Positions 1 through 7,595 of a stretch of DNA of 42,789 nt are shown here, in pieces. A program made the position numbers and the translations under genes. The stretch comes from an uncultured Ruminococcus sp. Lineage in GTDB: Bacteria; Bacillota; Clostridia; Oscillospirales; Acutalibacteraceae. Position 1 is the first letter of the stretch. Every line of letters starts with the position of its first letter. Under the pieces are notes generated by a model. That model saw only the letters and a program-made list of their open reading frames with translations, had not been told where the DNA came from and made no database searches. The stretch covers positions 1-42,789 of the forward strand of contig CADCNI010000024.1 in assembly GCA_902802795.1 (NCBI GenBank). The letters run 5' to 3'.

Positions 1-805
1 CTTTCATAAAGGCCTGTACACGATCGGGGATGGTGCCAAAGTAGTGGTCGTCCATTTGCTGGTTTTTCGCGCTCTCATGGCCCATCAGCGTGCGACCTGT
101 CATGAGCAAGTCGGGGCGGGCCGAGTAGAGCCCTTCGTCGACGAGGAAATACTCCTGTTCCCAACCGAGGTTCACCTGTACCTTACGTACATCATTATAG
201 AAATAGCTACAGACGTCGTTTGCCGCCTTCGTGACGGCCCGGATGGAGCGGAGCAAGGGCGCCTTGTAGTCGAGTGCCTCGCCCGTGTAGGCGATGAATA
301 TGGTGGGGATACAGAGTGTGTCGTCGATGATGAAGACCGGCGATGTCGGATCCCAGGCCGAGTAGCCACGCGCCTCGAAGGTGTTGCGGATGCCACCATT
401 GGGGAAGGAAGAAGCATCCGGTTCCTGCTGAACGAGCAACTTGCCACTGAAAGTCTCCATCATGCCCCCCTTGCCGTCGTGTTCGACGAAGGCATCATGC
501 TTCTCAGCCGTCCCCTCCGTGAGCGGCTGGAACCAGTGGGTGTAGTGAGTTGCCCCCATGTCCTGGGCCCATTTCTTCATGCCCTCAGCCACCGCATCAG
601 CGATGCTGCGGTCGAGCCGGGCCCCATTGTCGATGACGTCGATGAGTTTCGTATAGACCTCGGCAGGGAGGTAGCGATACATCTTCTCGCGGTTGAATAC
701 GTATTTGCCGAAATACGCAGACGGTCGTTCGGAGGGAGTCGGTACCTCCAGCGCCTTCTTCTTGAAGGCCTCTTCTACGACCTGGAATCTAAGTTGGTTT
801 GACAT
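1..805 (-). CDS. glnN: Glutamine synthetase type III, N-terminal part (cut by window edge)
   Basis: The minus-strand frame starts at an ATG at 805 (MSNQLRFQVVEEAF) and is still open at base 1, so about 268 of the usual 700-plus residues are present. The protein contains stretches typical of type III (GSIII) glutamine synthetases of Bacteroidota and some Clostridia: RPSAYFGKYVFNREKMYRYL, GATHYTHWFQPLTEGTAEKH, DAFVEHDGKGG and NLGWEQEYFLVD. These correspond to the GSIII N-terminal domain and the start of the catalytic domain with its Glu-x-Glu metal site. The family makes glutamine from glutamate, ammonia and ATP in the cytoplasm. There is no Shine-Dalgarno before the ATG, as in most genes of this half. 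The gene is complete only outside the window. Confidence 0.93.
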   Translation of the reverse strand, partial: MSNQLRFQVVEEAFKKKALEVPTPSERPSAYFGKYVFNREKMYRYLPAEVYTKLIDVIDNGARLDRSIADAVAEGMKKWAQDMGATHYTHWFQPLTEGTAEKHDAFVEHDGKGGMMETFSGKLLVQQEPDASSFPNGGIRNTFEARGYSAWDPTSPVFIIDDTLCIPTIFIAYTGEALDYKAPLLRSIRAVTKAANDVCSYFYNDVRKVQVNLGWEQEYFLVDEGLYSARPDLLMTGRTLMGHESAKNQQMDDHYFGTIPDRVQAFMK

Positions 806-833
806 ATGGTTTGTATTGGTTGTTTGTTTGCGA

Positions 834-1721
834 TCATTTATCAATATATCTGCGGAGGATATCCGTGTAGCGGTCGATGCGACGGTCGCGCAGGAACGGC
901 CACCAGCGACGAACCTGTTCGGAGCGTGCGAGGTCGATCTCGATGACGATGCTCTCCTCGTCGTCGTCACAGGCCTCGTAAAGGATCTCCCCCTGAGGCC
1001 CAGCTACGAAGGACGAGCCCCAGAACTGGATGCCCCCCGTCTGACCACTGGGATCAGGCTCGAACCCAAAGCGGTTGACAGCGATGACCGGGAGACCGTT
1101 GGCTACGGCATGACCCCGCATGACCGTCTGCCAGGCCTGGCGCTGGCGCTGCTGTTCCTCGGGCGTGTCGTTGTCGGCATAGCCGATGGCCGTCGGGTAG
1201 ATGAGCATCTCAGCCCCCTGGAGCGCCATCAGACGAGCTGCCTCGGGGTACCACTGATCCCAGCAGACCATCACCCCCAGACGACCGACGCTGGTGTCGA
1301 TGGGATGGAAGCCGAGGTCGCCCGGCGTGAAGTAGAACTTCTCGTAGTAGGCGGGGTCGTCGGGGATGTGCATCTTACGGTAGATGCCCGCTATTGAGCC
1401 GTCGCGTTCGAGGACGACAGCCGTGTTGTGATAGAGTCCGGCAGCGCGACGTTCGAAGAGTGAGGTCACGATGACCACCCCCAGTTCACGAGCCAGTTCG
1501 CCATAAAGTTGAGTCGAAGGCCCAGGGATGGGTTCTGCGAGGTCGAAGTTATCAACCTCTTCCGTCTGGCAGAAGTAGAGCGAGTTGTGCAGTTCCTGGA
1601 GGACGATGAGCTCCGCGCCACGACGGGCGAGGTCTCTGATGCCTTCGGAGAGGCGACTGATGTTGTGCGCTACGTCAGCTGAGATGCTCAGCTGCAGGAA
1701 TCCAATCTTTATCTTCTTCAT
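834..1721 (-). CDS. aguB: N-carbamoylputrescine amidase (nitrilase superfamily)
   Basis: This enzyme hydrolyses N-carbamoylputrescine to putrescine, CO2 and ammonia, the last step of the agmatine route to putrescine. The 295-residue product starting MKKIKIGFLQ carries the nitrilase triad: Glu43 in VLQELHN, Lys116 in YRKMHIPDD and Cys153 in VMVCWDQWYPE. The length matches the family. The open frame extends ten codons further upstream, but the ATG at 1721 is preferred because it matches the family N-terminus and overlaps the stop of aguA by one base (TAATG). That overlap indicates translational coupling in an aguA-aguB operon on the minus strand. Confidence in the function is high, because the gene pairs with agmatine deiminase. 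Confidence 0.95.
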   Translation of the reverse strand: MKKIKIGFLQLSISADVAHNISRLSEGIRDLARRGAELIVLQELHNSLYFCQTEEVDNFDLAEPIPGPSTQLYGELARELGVVIVTSLFERRAAGLYHNTAVVLERDGSIAGIYRKMHIPDDPAYYEKFYFTPGDLGFHPIDTSVGRLGVMVCWDQWYPEAARLMALQGAEMLIYPTAIGYADNDTPEEQQRQRQAWQTVMRGHAVANGLPVIAVNRFGFEPDPSGQTGGIQFWGSSFVAGPQGEILYEACDDDEESIVIEIDLARSEQVRRWWPFLRDRRIDRYTDILRRYIDK

Positions 1722-2731
1722 TATATCAAAGGAAATTGCATGGTACAACAATGGAGCGAGCCGTGCTGGCGGATGACGGCGCGGCAGTCGATGGGGACCA
1801 TCTCCCTGTTGGGGAAGGCCTGTGCGATGAGACGGAGCGCCTCGGCGTCGAGGTCAGGCTGGTCGTAGGTCGGGCAGAGTACTGCCCCGTTGATGACGAG
1901 GAAATTGGCGTAGGTGGCCGGGAGACGATCCCCCTTCGTGCCCAGAGCGTCATCCGTCTCGTAGATCGGTCGTGGCATGGGAAGTCGGAGCAGCCGGTAA
2001 GGACGCCCCTCGAGGGTGCGGAAAGACCTGAGTTGTTCCTCCATGAGCCTGAGTTCGGCATACTGCTCGTCGTCAGGATCGTCGCAGCCCACATATAATA
2101 AGGTGTCGTCGGGACAGATACGTACCAACGTGTCGATATGTCCGTCGGTATCATCGCCAACGAGGTTGCCATGATCAATCCAGAGGATGCGCTCGGCATG
2201 GAGTTCACGCTTCAGGCGGTCTTCAATCTCAGCCTGTGAGAGCGGTTGGTTGCGGTGAGGCGCCAACAGACAACCCGAGGTGGTGAAGACCGTGCCCCGG
2301 CCGTCGCTCTCGATGGCGCCCCCCTCGAGTACGAAGTCGAGGCAACTGACATAATCGCCAGTGAGAGTCTGCGCGTCGTAGAGCCGCCGATTGAGAGCGT
2401 TGTCGAGATCGGCGGTGAACTTCTCACCCCAGCCATTGAAACAAAAATCGAGCAGGCGGCGGTGACCTTGGTCGTCGATGAGAGAGATGAAGCCATGATC
2501 GCGCGCCCACGTGTCGTTGGAGGGTAAGGGAAGTCCCTTCTCGCCCACGACGAGGAGCCGTTCGCGACGGGCAATCTCGCGCGCCATCACCTCGTAGGTG
2601 GCAGTGATCTCATCCAGTATAGGCGCCCAGTCGGTAGCGGCGTGCGGCCAGGTCAGCTGCACCCCCTCCTGAGGCTCCCATTCAGCCGGCAGTCGCCATG
2701 CTGCCGCTGTTACACGTTGATTATTCGTCAT
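1721..2731 (-). CDS. aguA: Agmatine deiminase
   Basis: This enzyme converts agmatine to N-carbamoylputrescine plus ammonia and supplies the AguB substrate. The 336-residue product has the guanidino-group-modifying fold motifs: NDTWARDHG near residue 75, GGAIESDGRG, HGNLVGDDTDGHIDT and the C-terminal HGSLHCCTMQ, in which Cys328 is the likely nucleophile. ATG 2731 (MTNNQRV) is chosen over an in-frame TTG four codons upstream. The gene is the first of the two-gene aguA-aguB operon, with a one-base stop/start overlap. It diverges from the ABC-transporter pair that starts at 2837. No arginine decarboxylase is in view, so the agmatine source is elsewhere or external. Confidence 0.95.
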   Translation of the reverse strand: MTNNQRVTAAAWRLPAEWEPQEGVQLTWPHAATDWAPILDEITATYEVMAREIARRERLLVVGEKGLPLPSNDTWARDHGFISLIDDQGHRRLLDFCFNGWGEKFTADLDNALNRRLYDAQTLTGDYVSCLDFVLEGGAIESDGRGTVFTTSGCLLAPHRNQPLSQAEIEDRLKRELHAERILWIDHGNLVGDDTDGHIDTLVRICPDDTLLYVGCDDPDDEQYAELRLMEEQLRSFRTLEGRPYRLLRLPMPRPIYETDDALGTKGDRLPATYANFLVINGAVLCPTYDQPDLDAEALRLIAQAFPNREMVPIDCRAVIRQHGSLHCCTMQFPLI

Positions 2732-2812
2732 TTGCGGCTGCAAAATTACGAAAAATCGTGTAAAAAGCCAAATTTATTTGGCCTTTGTGTATGCAGAGTG
2801 ACGAAAAAACAC

Positions 2813-2820
2813 TATCTTTG
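2813..2820 (+). promoter_or_regulatory. Bacteroidota -7 promoter box (TATCTTTG) of the ABC pair
   Basis: TATCTTTG lies 16 bp before the ATG at 2837 and matches the Bacteroidota sigma-ABfr consensus TAnnTTTG. A TTTG at 2784-2787 is further away than the usual 19-20 bp, so the -33 element is uncertain. Confidence 0.6.
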
Positions 2821-2836
2821 CACCAAAAATACCACG

Positions 2837-3463
2837 ATGCTGGAAGTAAAAGACGTGACGATCGCCGTCGGCAACAAGGTCGTGACCACCCAGTTCTCAT
2901 TTATCGCCAGAGATGGGCAGGTGACCTGCATCACTGGACCAGAAGGTTCGGGAAAGACCGTCTTCGTCAGGACGCTGATGGGTTTTCTGCCCGTCCAGGA
3001 AGGCTTCGTCAGTGTCGATGGTGAACTGTTGACCACCCACTCCGCCTACGCCTTCCGACGGTTGATGGTGTATCTGCCGCAGGAGATCCAGGCACTCGCC
3101 CATCAGCTCGATGAACCCGAAGCCCCCAAAGGAGCGACCGACGACTATGCCGTCTGGGGACCGGTGTTACCTGAGGCTCAGGAAGTTAAGAAGCCAGCGG
3201 CGCTGTCGCCAGAAGACGTGTTCAGGCTGATGAAAGAGACGCTGCTGCGCCAGTCGGACCGGCGGATTATCATCGCTGACGACCCCCTGTCGCACCTGAC
3301 GCCAGAACTCTCACGATCGCTGCTGGAACTGTTGCGCAGACAAGCCGAGGACGGTAAGACCGTCGTGGTGACAGGCAGAGAACCCCTCCTGTTGGGACTG
3401 GACGTGCCAGTCATCACGCTAGGGGGCGAAGGAACCAACAACCAAACAGAATCAGAATCATGA
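2837..3463 (+). CDS. ABC transporter ATP-binding protein, FetA/YbbL-like but degenerate
   Basis: The 208-residue product is the ATPase partner of the FetB-like permease that follows; their start and stop overlap as ATGA. It has a perfect Walker A (GPEGSGKT, residues 34-41) and a Q-loop glutamine (YLPQ, Gln82). The rest of the ABC core is unusual. No LSGGQ signature is present between the Q-loop and Walker B; a Pro/Glu-rich stretch (about residues 90-125) fills that place. Walker B reads IIIADDP, with Asp149 in place of the catalytic Glu, and the switch His is absent (VVVTGREP). The family exports iron or supports metal/oxidative-stress tolerance. Whether this copy hydrolyses ATP normally is doubtful. 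The open frame runs further upstream, but ATG 2837 follows the promoter and fits the family. Confidence 0.82.
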   Translation: MLEVKDVTIAVGNKVVTTQFSFIARDGQVTCITGPEGSGKTVFVRTLMGFLPVQEGFVSVDGELLTTHSAYAFRRLMVYLPQEIQALAHQLDEPEAPKGATDDYAVWGPVLPEAQEVKKPAALSPEDVFRLMKETLLRQSDRRIIIADDPLSHLTPELSRSLLELLRRQAEDGKTVVVTGREPLLLGLDVPVITLGGEGTNNQTESES

Positions 3464-4212
3464 CAGGAACGATGATACTACGAATCATATTGGGGCTGCT
3501 GCTGTTGTTGATACCAGCCGGTGTGCTCTATCTGTGGGACAAGAAACTGCTGCACAGCCTCGGGCTGGGAGTGGCGAGGATGGCCGGACAGACGCTGGTG
3601 GTCTGTCTGATGGTGTGGGCGCTGCTGCGCTATGACCACGTGTGGGCCAGTCTGCTCTGGCTGGTGCTGCTCGGTGTCTATACCTCGCTCATCATCCTGA
3701 ACAAGGTGAAGGGCCGTCTGCGCCTGTTGTTGCCAGTCAGTATCGCACAGGTGGTCGGGACGCTGTTGCCAGTGAGTTATCTGTTGACGGTCCTACTGCC
3801 TGGTACAGAAGGCTTTACGGCCCGTTGGCTGGTGCCTGCCGGTGCCCTGTTGATGAGTCATATCACCGCCAGTCAGATTCGCGGTCTGAGTACCTATCTC
3901 TCCGCCATCGAGACCGATCGGGAGCAGTATGAATTCCTCGTGGGAAACGGCAAGGAACACCTGGGCGCCGTCATCCCGTTCGTGAGAAGAGCCGTGCAGG
4001 CCATCCTGTCGCCCTCAGCCGCCCAACTCGCTGTGACGGGGTTGTTTACGATGCCTCTGCTGTTGGCAGGTATGCTGTTGGCAGGCGCCGCTCCCCTGAA
4101 CGCCTTCATCGCGATGTTGCTGTTCACCTGCGGATGTCTGGCAGGGTCGGTTATCGCCCTGATTCTGAGCCTATGGCTCTGTGACCGCTACTTATTTGTT
4201 AAAAACGCTTAA
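3460..4212 (+). CDS. ABC transporter permease, FetB (UPF0014) family
   Basis: This is a 250-residue integral membrane protein with about seven hydrophobic segments. It matches the UPF0014/FetB family, for example in the cytoplasmic stretch QIRGLSTYLSAIETDREQYEFLVGNGK followed by PFVRRAVQAILSPSAAQLAVTGLFTMP. E. coli FetAB exports iron and protects against peroxide; the same role is inferred here. It starts inside the last codons of the ATPase gene (ATGA overlap), so the two are translationally coupled. A strong intrinsic terminator follows at 4223-4250. The permease looks intact, unlike its ATPase partner. Confidence 0.88.
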   Translation: MTGTMILRIILGLLLLLIPAGVLYLWDKKLLHSLGLGVARMAGQTLVVCLMVWALLRYDHVWASLLWLVLLGVYTSLIILNKVKGRLRLLLPVSIAQVVGTLLPVSYLLTVLLPGTEGFTARWLVPAGALLMSHITASQIRGLSTYLSAIETDREQYEFLVGNGKEHLGAVIPFVRRAVQAILSPSAAQLAVTGLFTMPLLLAGMLLAGAAPLNAFIAMLLFTCGCLAGSVIALILSLWLCDRYLFVKNA

Positions 4213-4222
4213 TAAATCAGGA

Positions 4223-4250
4223 GGCCGGCTGCTTATCCCGGCCTTTTTTT
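4223..4250 (+). terminator. Intrinsic terminator after the FetAB-like pair
   Basis: A GGCCGG/CCGGCC stem (4223-4228 with 4238-4243) with a nine-base loop is followed by seven T residues. It ends the ABC pair directly before the promoter of the NIF3 gene. Confidence 0.85.
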
Positions 4251-4251
4251 G

Positions 4252-4259
4252 TATCTTTG
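4252..4259 (+). promoter_or_regulatory. Bacteroidota -7 box (TATCTTTG) directly before the NIF3 gene
   Basis: TATCTTTG ends five bases before the GTG start at 4264. Transcription would therefore begin at or next to the start codon, implying a leaderless or almost leaderless mRNA. Confidence 0.6.
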
Positions 4260-4263
4260 CAGC

Positions 4264-5049
4264 GTGAAAATTAAGGAGGTATTGAGCGCCCTTGAACAAT
4301 TCGCGCCTCTGCCCCTGCAAGAGAGCTGGGATAATGCCGGCCTGCAGGTTGGACTGACAGAGACGGAGGTTTCAGGGGCATTATTGTGTCTGGACGTCAC
4401 CGAAAAGATCGTCGATGAGGCCGTCAGCAAGGGGTGCAATCTGATTGTGTCCCACCATCCGCTGTTGTTCCGCGGACTGAAGACCATCAGTGACCTGACC
4501 GACGTCCAGCGGACCGTCAGAAAGGCTGTCCGGCAAGACATCTGCGTCATCTCGATGCATACCAACATGGACAACGCGGTGGGCGGCGTGAACTACGTTA
4601 TCGCCCAGAAACTGGGTCTGACAGACGTGAGGTTCCTTGTGCCGACGAGTTCTGCCCCTACAGAAAGTGGGAGCGGTGTCGTCGGAGAGCTGACGGAGCC
4701 GATGGCTGCCGACGACTTCATCATCCAGGTGAAGCGTACCTTCGGCGTGGAATGTGCCATGTGTAACGAACTGCTGCGCCGCCCCATCAGACGCGTGGCC
4801 CTCTGCGGTGGGGCAGGAGACTTCCTGCTCGACGACGCCGTGAAGGCCGGTGCTGATGCCTTTATCACGGGCGAGATGCACTATCACCAGTACTTCGGCT
4901 ACGAACAGCAGCTGCAGATCTGCGTGATCGGTCACTACCAGAGTGAGCAGTTCACCACGGAGATCTTCGAGGAGATCATCCGGCAGGCCTGTCCTGGGGT
5001 GAAGACCCTGACGGCAGAGACCTGTACCAACCCTATCTACTATCTCTAG
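4264..5049 (+). CDS. NIF3/YbgI family dinuclear metal-binding protein (GTP cyclohydrolase I type 2 homolog)
   Basis: This is a 261-residue NIF3-family protein. Metal-binding motifs are SHHPLLF (His64, His65), MHTNMDNA (His99, Asp103) and the C-terminal GHYQSEQF, all in the usual order; the N-terminus WDNAGLQVG is diagnostic. The family forms toroidal hexamers with a two-metal site. Its cellular role is unsettled, and the label GTP cyclohydrolase type 2 is by homology only. The frame opens at a TTG at 4249, but that codon lies inside the promoter, so GTG 4264 (VKIKEVLSALE) is the likely start. The gene is followed by the zinc-ribbon coiled-coil gene, a common pairing across bacteria. Confidence 0.9.
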   Translation: MKIKEVLSALEQFAPLPLQESWDNAGLQVGLTETEVSGALLCLDVTEKIVDEAVSKGCNLIVSHHPLLFRGLKTISDLTDVQRTVRKAVRQDICVISMHTNMDNAVGGVNYVIAQKLGLTDVRFLVPTSSAPTESGSGVVGELTEPMAADDFIIQVKRTFGVECAMCNELLRRPIRRVALCGGAGDFLLDDAVKAGADAFITGEMHYHQYFGYEQQLQICVIGHYQSEQFTTEIFEEIIRQACPGVKTLTAETCTNPIYYL

Positions 5050-5114
5050 AGACCTAGGAGCATCCTAGGACGTCTAGGATATCGAATATATAAACATCAA
5101 CGAAAAAAAGAATT

Positions 5115-5963
5115 ATGGCAAAGAAAGATCCAACAGACTTGACTGTGGAAGAGAAGCTGAAGACCCTGTATCAGCTTCAGGCCGCCCTCTCGTCGATCGA
5201 CGAGAAGCGAGCACTGAGAGGCGAGTTGCCCCTCGAGGTTCAGGACCTGGAAGACGAGATTGAAGGTCTGACCACCCGTGTAGAGAAGATCAAGGCAGAA
5301 ATTGCCGACTTCCAGCGCGCTATCGCCCAGAAGAAGGGTGAGATCGTTGAGGCTGAGGCCAGCGTGGCCCGTTATAAGAACCAGCTGAACGATGTGAAGA
5401 ACAACCGTGAGTACGACACGCTGAGCAAGGAAATCGAGTTCCAGACCCTGGAGATCGAGCTCTGCAACAAGAAGATCCGTGAGGCCAACGCCCGTATCCA
5501 GGATAAGCAGGAAGAGCTGAAGGCCGCTGAGGACCTGATCGGAGAGCGTAACGGAGACCTGGAAGTGAAGAAGGCAGAACTCGAGGAGATCGTGGCCGAG
5601 ACCCGTGCCGAGGAGGACAAGTTGAAGGAGAAGGTGAAGGACCTGGAGTCACGTATCGAGACCCGTCTGCTGACCTCCTTCAAGCGTATCCGCAAGAACG
5701 CCCGCAACGGCCTTGGTGTCGTCTATGTGCAGCGTGACGCCTGTGGTGGTTGCTTCAACAAGATCCCGCCCCAGCGCCAGCTCGACATCAAGATGCACAA
5801 GAAGATCATCGTCTGCGAGTACTGCGGCCGTATCATGATCGATCCAGAACTGGCAGGTGTGAAGATCGACAAGGTGACTGGTGAGGAGAAGAAGCCGCGT
5901 AAGCGCGCTATCCGCAAGACCGCCTCGTCGAAGAAGACCACCGACGCCAGCGATATGGAGTAA
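5115..5963 (+). CDS. Coiled-coil protein with C-terminal C4 zinc ribbon (DUF164/zf-RING_7 family)
   Basis: The 282-residue protein has a long Glu/Lys-rich coiled coil (about residues 25-190) followed by a C4 zinc ribbon with pairs CGGC and CEYC, then a basic tail (KKPRKRAIRKTASSKK). This is the CT398-like DUF164 architecture, often encoded beside NIF3 as here. The molecular function is not established; nucleic-acid or protein tethering has been proposed for the family. The 65-bp gap after the NIF3 gene contains four CTAG tetramers about 9 bp apart. The stop is only 9 bp from the stop of the convergent nuclease-like gene. Confidence 0.88.
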   Translation: MAKKDPTDLTVEEKLKTLYQLQAALSSIDEKRALRGELPLEVQDLEDEIEGLTTRVEKIKAEIADFQRAIAQKKGEIVEAEASVARYKNQLNDVKNNREYDTLSKEIEFQTLEIELCNKKIREANARIQDKQEELKAAEDLIGERNGDLEVKKAELEEIVAETRAEEDKLKEKVKDLESRIETRLLTSFKRIRKNARNGLGVVYVQRDACGGCFNKIPPQRQLDIKMHKKIIVCEYCGRIMIDPELAGVKIDKVTGEEKKPRKRAIRKTASSKKTTDASDME

Positions 5964-5972
5964 GGAAAGAAG

Positions 5973-6422
5973 TCAGAGACTCCCGTAGTCGGGAATGTCC
6001 TTGAGAAACGTGTAGGACCGGTTGGAGTAGTCCATCCGGCAGACATAGTGGGAGAGGCCATTGCTGACCACCAGATAATCCACTTTCAACAGAAGATTAT
6101 AGACCGAGATCTGGTCGAACGTCTTCTGTTGGAGTGTGACGGTGGGAGCCTTATATTCGACAATCATCCGCGGTCGCGCCTCCTGATTATATAATAAGGT
6201 GTCGCAGCGGAGTTTCTTCTCTCCGACCTTCAGTTCCACCTCGTTGGCCAGCAGCGTCTTAGGATAGCCCTTCTGGGAGACGAGGAAATGGACGAAATGC
6301 TGTCGGACCCACTCCTCAGGCGTCAGCGCCACATATTTGCGGCGCAGGAAGTCGAAGATCATCTGGCGTTCACCCCTCGTGGTGATTTGCACAGGAAAGG
6401 CGGGTAAGTTTAACTGAAACAT
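5973..6422 (-). CDS. Small orphan HsdR N-terminal-domain protein (PD-(D/E)XK nuclease fold)
   Basis: The 149-residue protein begins MFQLNLPAFPVQ. It matches the stand-alone 'type I restriction enzyme R protein N-terminal domain' family that is common in Bacteroidota. The nuclease-fold signature is visible as RCDTLLYN followed by MIVEYKAP, i.e. Asp...Glu-x-Lys, preceded by EEWVRQHFVHFLV. No helicase, HsdM or HsdS gene is nearby, so it is not part of a type I restriction system here; its substrate is unknown. The open frame extends 22 codons upstream through the promoter, so ATG 6422 is chosen. It is divergent from holA, with overlapping promoter regions. Confidence 0.8.
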   Translation of the reverse strand: MFQLNLPAFPVQITTRGERQMIFDFLRRKYVALTPEEWVRQHFVHFLVSQKGYPKTLLANEVELKVGEKKLRCDTLLYNQEARPRMIVEYKAPTVTLQQKTFDQISVYNLLLKVDYLVVSNGLSHYVCRMDYSNRSYTFLKDIPDYGSL

Positions 6423-6434
6423 CTGCGATTCGGA

Positions 6435-6465
6435 TTTGACGGCGCAAAGATACAAACAATAATTG
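6435..6465 (+). promoter_or_regulatory. Possible divergent promoter for holA
   Basis: TTTG (6435-6438) and TAATTG (6460-6465) are separated by 21 bp and precede the holA ATG by 10 bp. They overlap the opposite promoter of the HsdR_N-like gene. The match is weaker than the minus-strand one. Confidence 0.35.
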
Positions 6466-6474
6466 AAAAAACAA
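6445..6474 (-). promoter_or_regulatory. Bacteroidota promoter of the HsdR_N-like gene (TTG-N19-TATCTTTG)
   Basis: On the minus strand TTG (6474-6472) is followed after exactly 19 bases by TATCTTTG (6452-6445). This is the best consensus sigma-ABfr promoter in the left half. It lies 23 bp before the ATG at 6422. Confidence 0.75.
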
Positions 6475-6475
6475 C

Positions 6476-7534
6476 ATGGCCGAAGCAAAAAATGCGAGTT
6501 TTGAGCACATCATGAAAGAGCTGGAGGCGAGGAAGTTCGTCCCCGTCTATTACCTGATGGGCGACGAATCGTACTATATAGACCGTATTGCGGACTATAT
6601 CGCCGAGCATGTGCTTCAGCCAGAAGAACGTGACTTCAACCAGACCGTGCTCTTCGGTTCCGATGTGACTGCGTCGCAGATCGTCGATGCCGCCCGTCGC
6701 TATCCGATGATGTCGGAACACCAGGTGATCATCGTCAAGGAGGCCCAGCACGTGCGCAATACAGAGGCCCTGGAACGCTATTTCAAGGCTCCTATGGCCT
6801 CTACCATCCTCGTGATGTGTCATAAGAACGGCAGTATCGACGGACGCAAGAGAGAGTACGTCAAGGCCATCCAGAGCGCTGGTGTGCTCTTTGAGAGCAA
6901 AAAACTCAAGGATAGAGAGCTGCCAGCCTTCATTGAGGGCTATCTGGGGCGGAAAAACATCGAAATAGACGCCAAATCCACCCTGATGATAGCCGAAAAC
7001 ATCGGTTCTGACCTCTCCAGGCTTACCGGAGAGCTGGACAAGCTCATTCTTTCGATATTTGGAGAAAAAGGCGCTGACGGCTCTGAAAACGCGAAAAATG
7101 GACGCATTACTCCCCAGATGGTGGAGGAACAGATAGGGGTGAGCAAGGAATTCAACGGTTATGAGCTCAGAGACGCTCTGATCAACCGAAATGTGTACAA
7201 AGCGAACCTCATCATCAAATATTTTGACGAAAATCCAAAAGCAGGTAGTCTTTACGCTTTTCTCCCGTTGCTCTTTAATTACTTCCAAAATCTGATGATC
7301 GCTTATTATGCACCGAATCATAAGAGTCAGGAAGGGGTAGCAGAGTGGTTGGATATGAAGTCACCCTGGGGTGCCAAGGACTACATGACAGGTATGCGAA
7401 ACTATACCGGATTGAAGGTGATGCAGATTATCTCCAAGATTAGGGAAATAGACGCCAAAAGTAAGGGTCTGGACAACCCAAATACCCCTCCAGGGGAGCT
7501 CATGAAGGAATTGATTTTTTACATTTTGCACTAA
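6476..7534 (+). CDS. holA: DNA polymerase III subunit delta
   Basis: The 352-residue protein matches HolA, the clamp-loader subunit that opens the beta sliding clamp. Recognisable stretches are the N-terminal PVYYLMGDESYYIDRIADYI, TILVMCHKNGSIDGRKREYV (degenerate AAA+ domain), IGSDLSRLTGELDKLIL, and VSKEFNGYELRDALINRN at the start of the C-terminal collar domain. The length is normal for the family. The 3' part of the gene is more AT-rich than the 5' part. A hairpin terminator follows at 7572. Confidence 0.92.
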   Translation: MAEAKNASFEHIMKELEARKFVPVYYLMGDESYYIDRIADYIAEHVLQPEERDFNQTVLFGSDVTASQIVDAARRYPMMSEHQVIIVKEAQHVRNTEALERYFKAPMASTILVMCHKNGSIDGRKREYVKAIQSAGVLFESKKLKDRELPAFIEGYLGRKNIEIDAKSTLMIAENIGSDLSRLTGELDKLILSIFGEKGADGSENAKNGRITPQMVEEQIGVSKEFNGYELRDALINRNVYKANLIIKYFDENPKAGSLYAFLPLLFNYFQNLMIAYYAPNHKSQEGVAEWLDMKSPWGAKDYMTGMRNYTGLKVMQIISKIREIDAKSKGLDNPNTPPGELMKELIFYILH

Positions 7535-7571
7535 AAAGTCAGTTTTTCCCGTTCTAGAATTTTCGATTTTC

Positions 7572-7595
7572 GCGCTTTTCAGAAGCGCTTTTTTT
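7572..7595 (+). terminator. Intrinsic terminator after holA
   Basis: A GCGCTT/AAGCGC stem (7572-7577 with 7583-7588) with a five-base loop is followed by seven T residues. Confidence 0.8.

Noticed and set aside
44-802. Plus-strand frame opposite the glutamine synthetase
   Set aside because: The minus strand encodes an unmistakable type III glutamine synthetase. The plus-strand product matches nothing.
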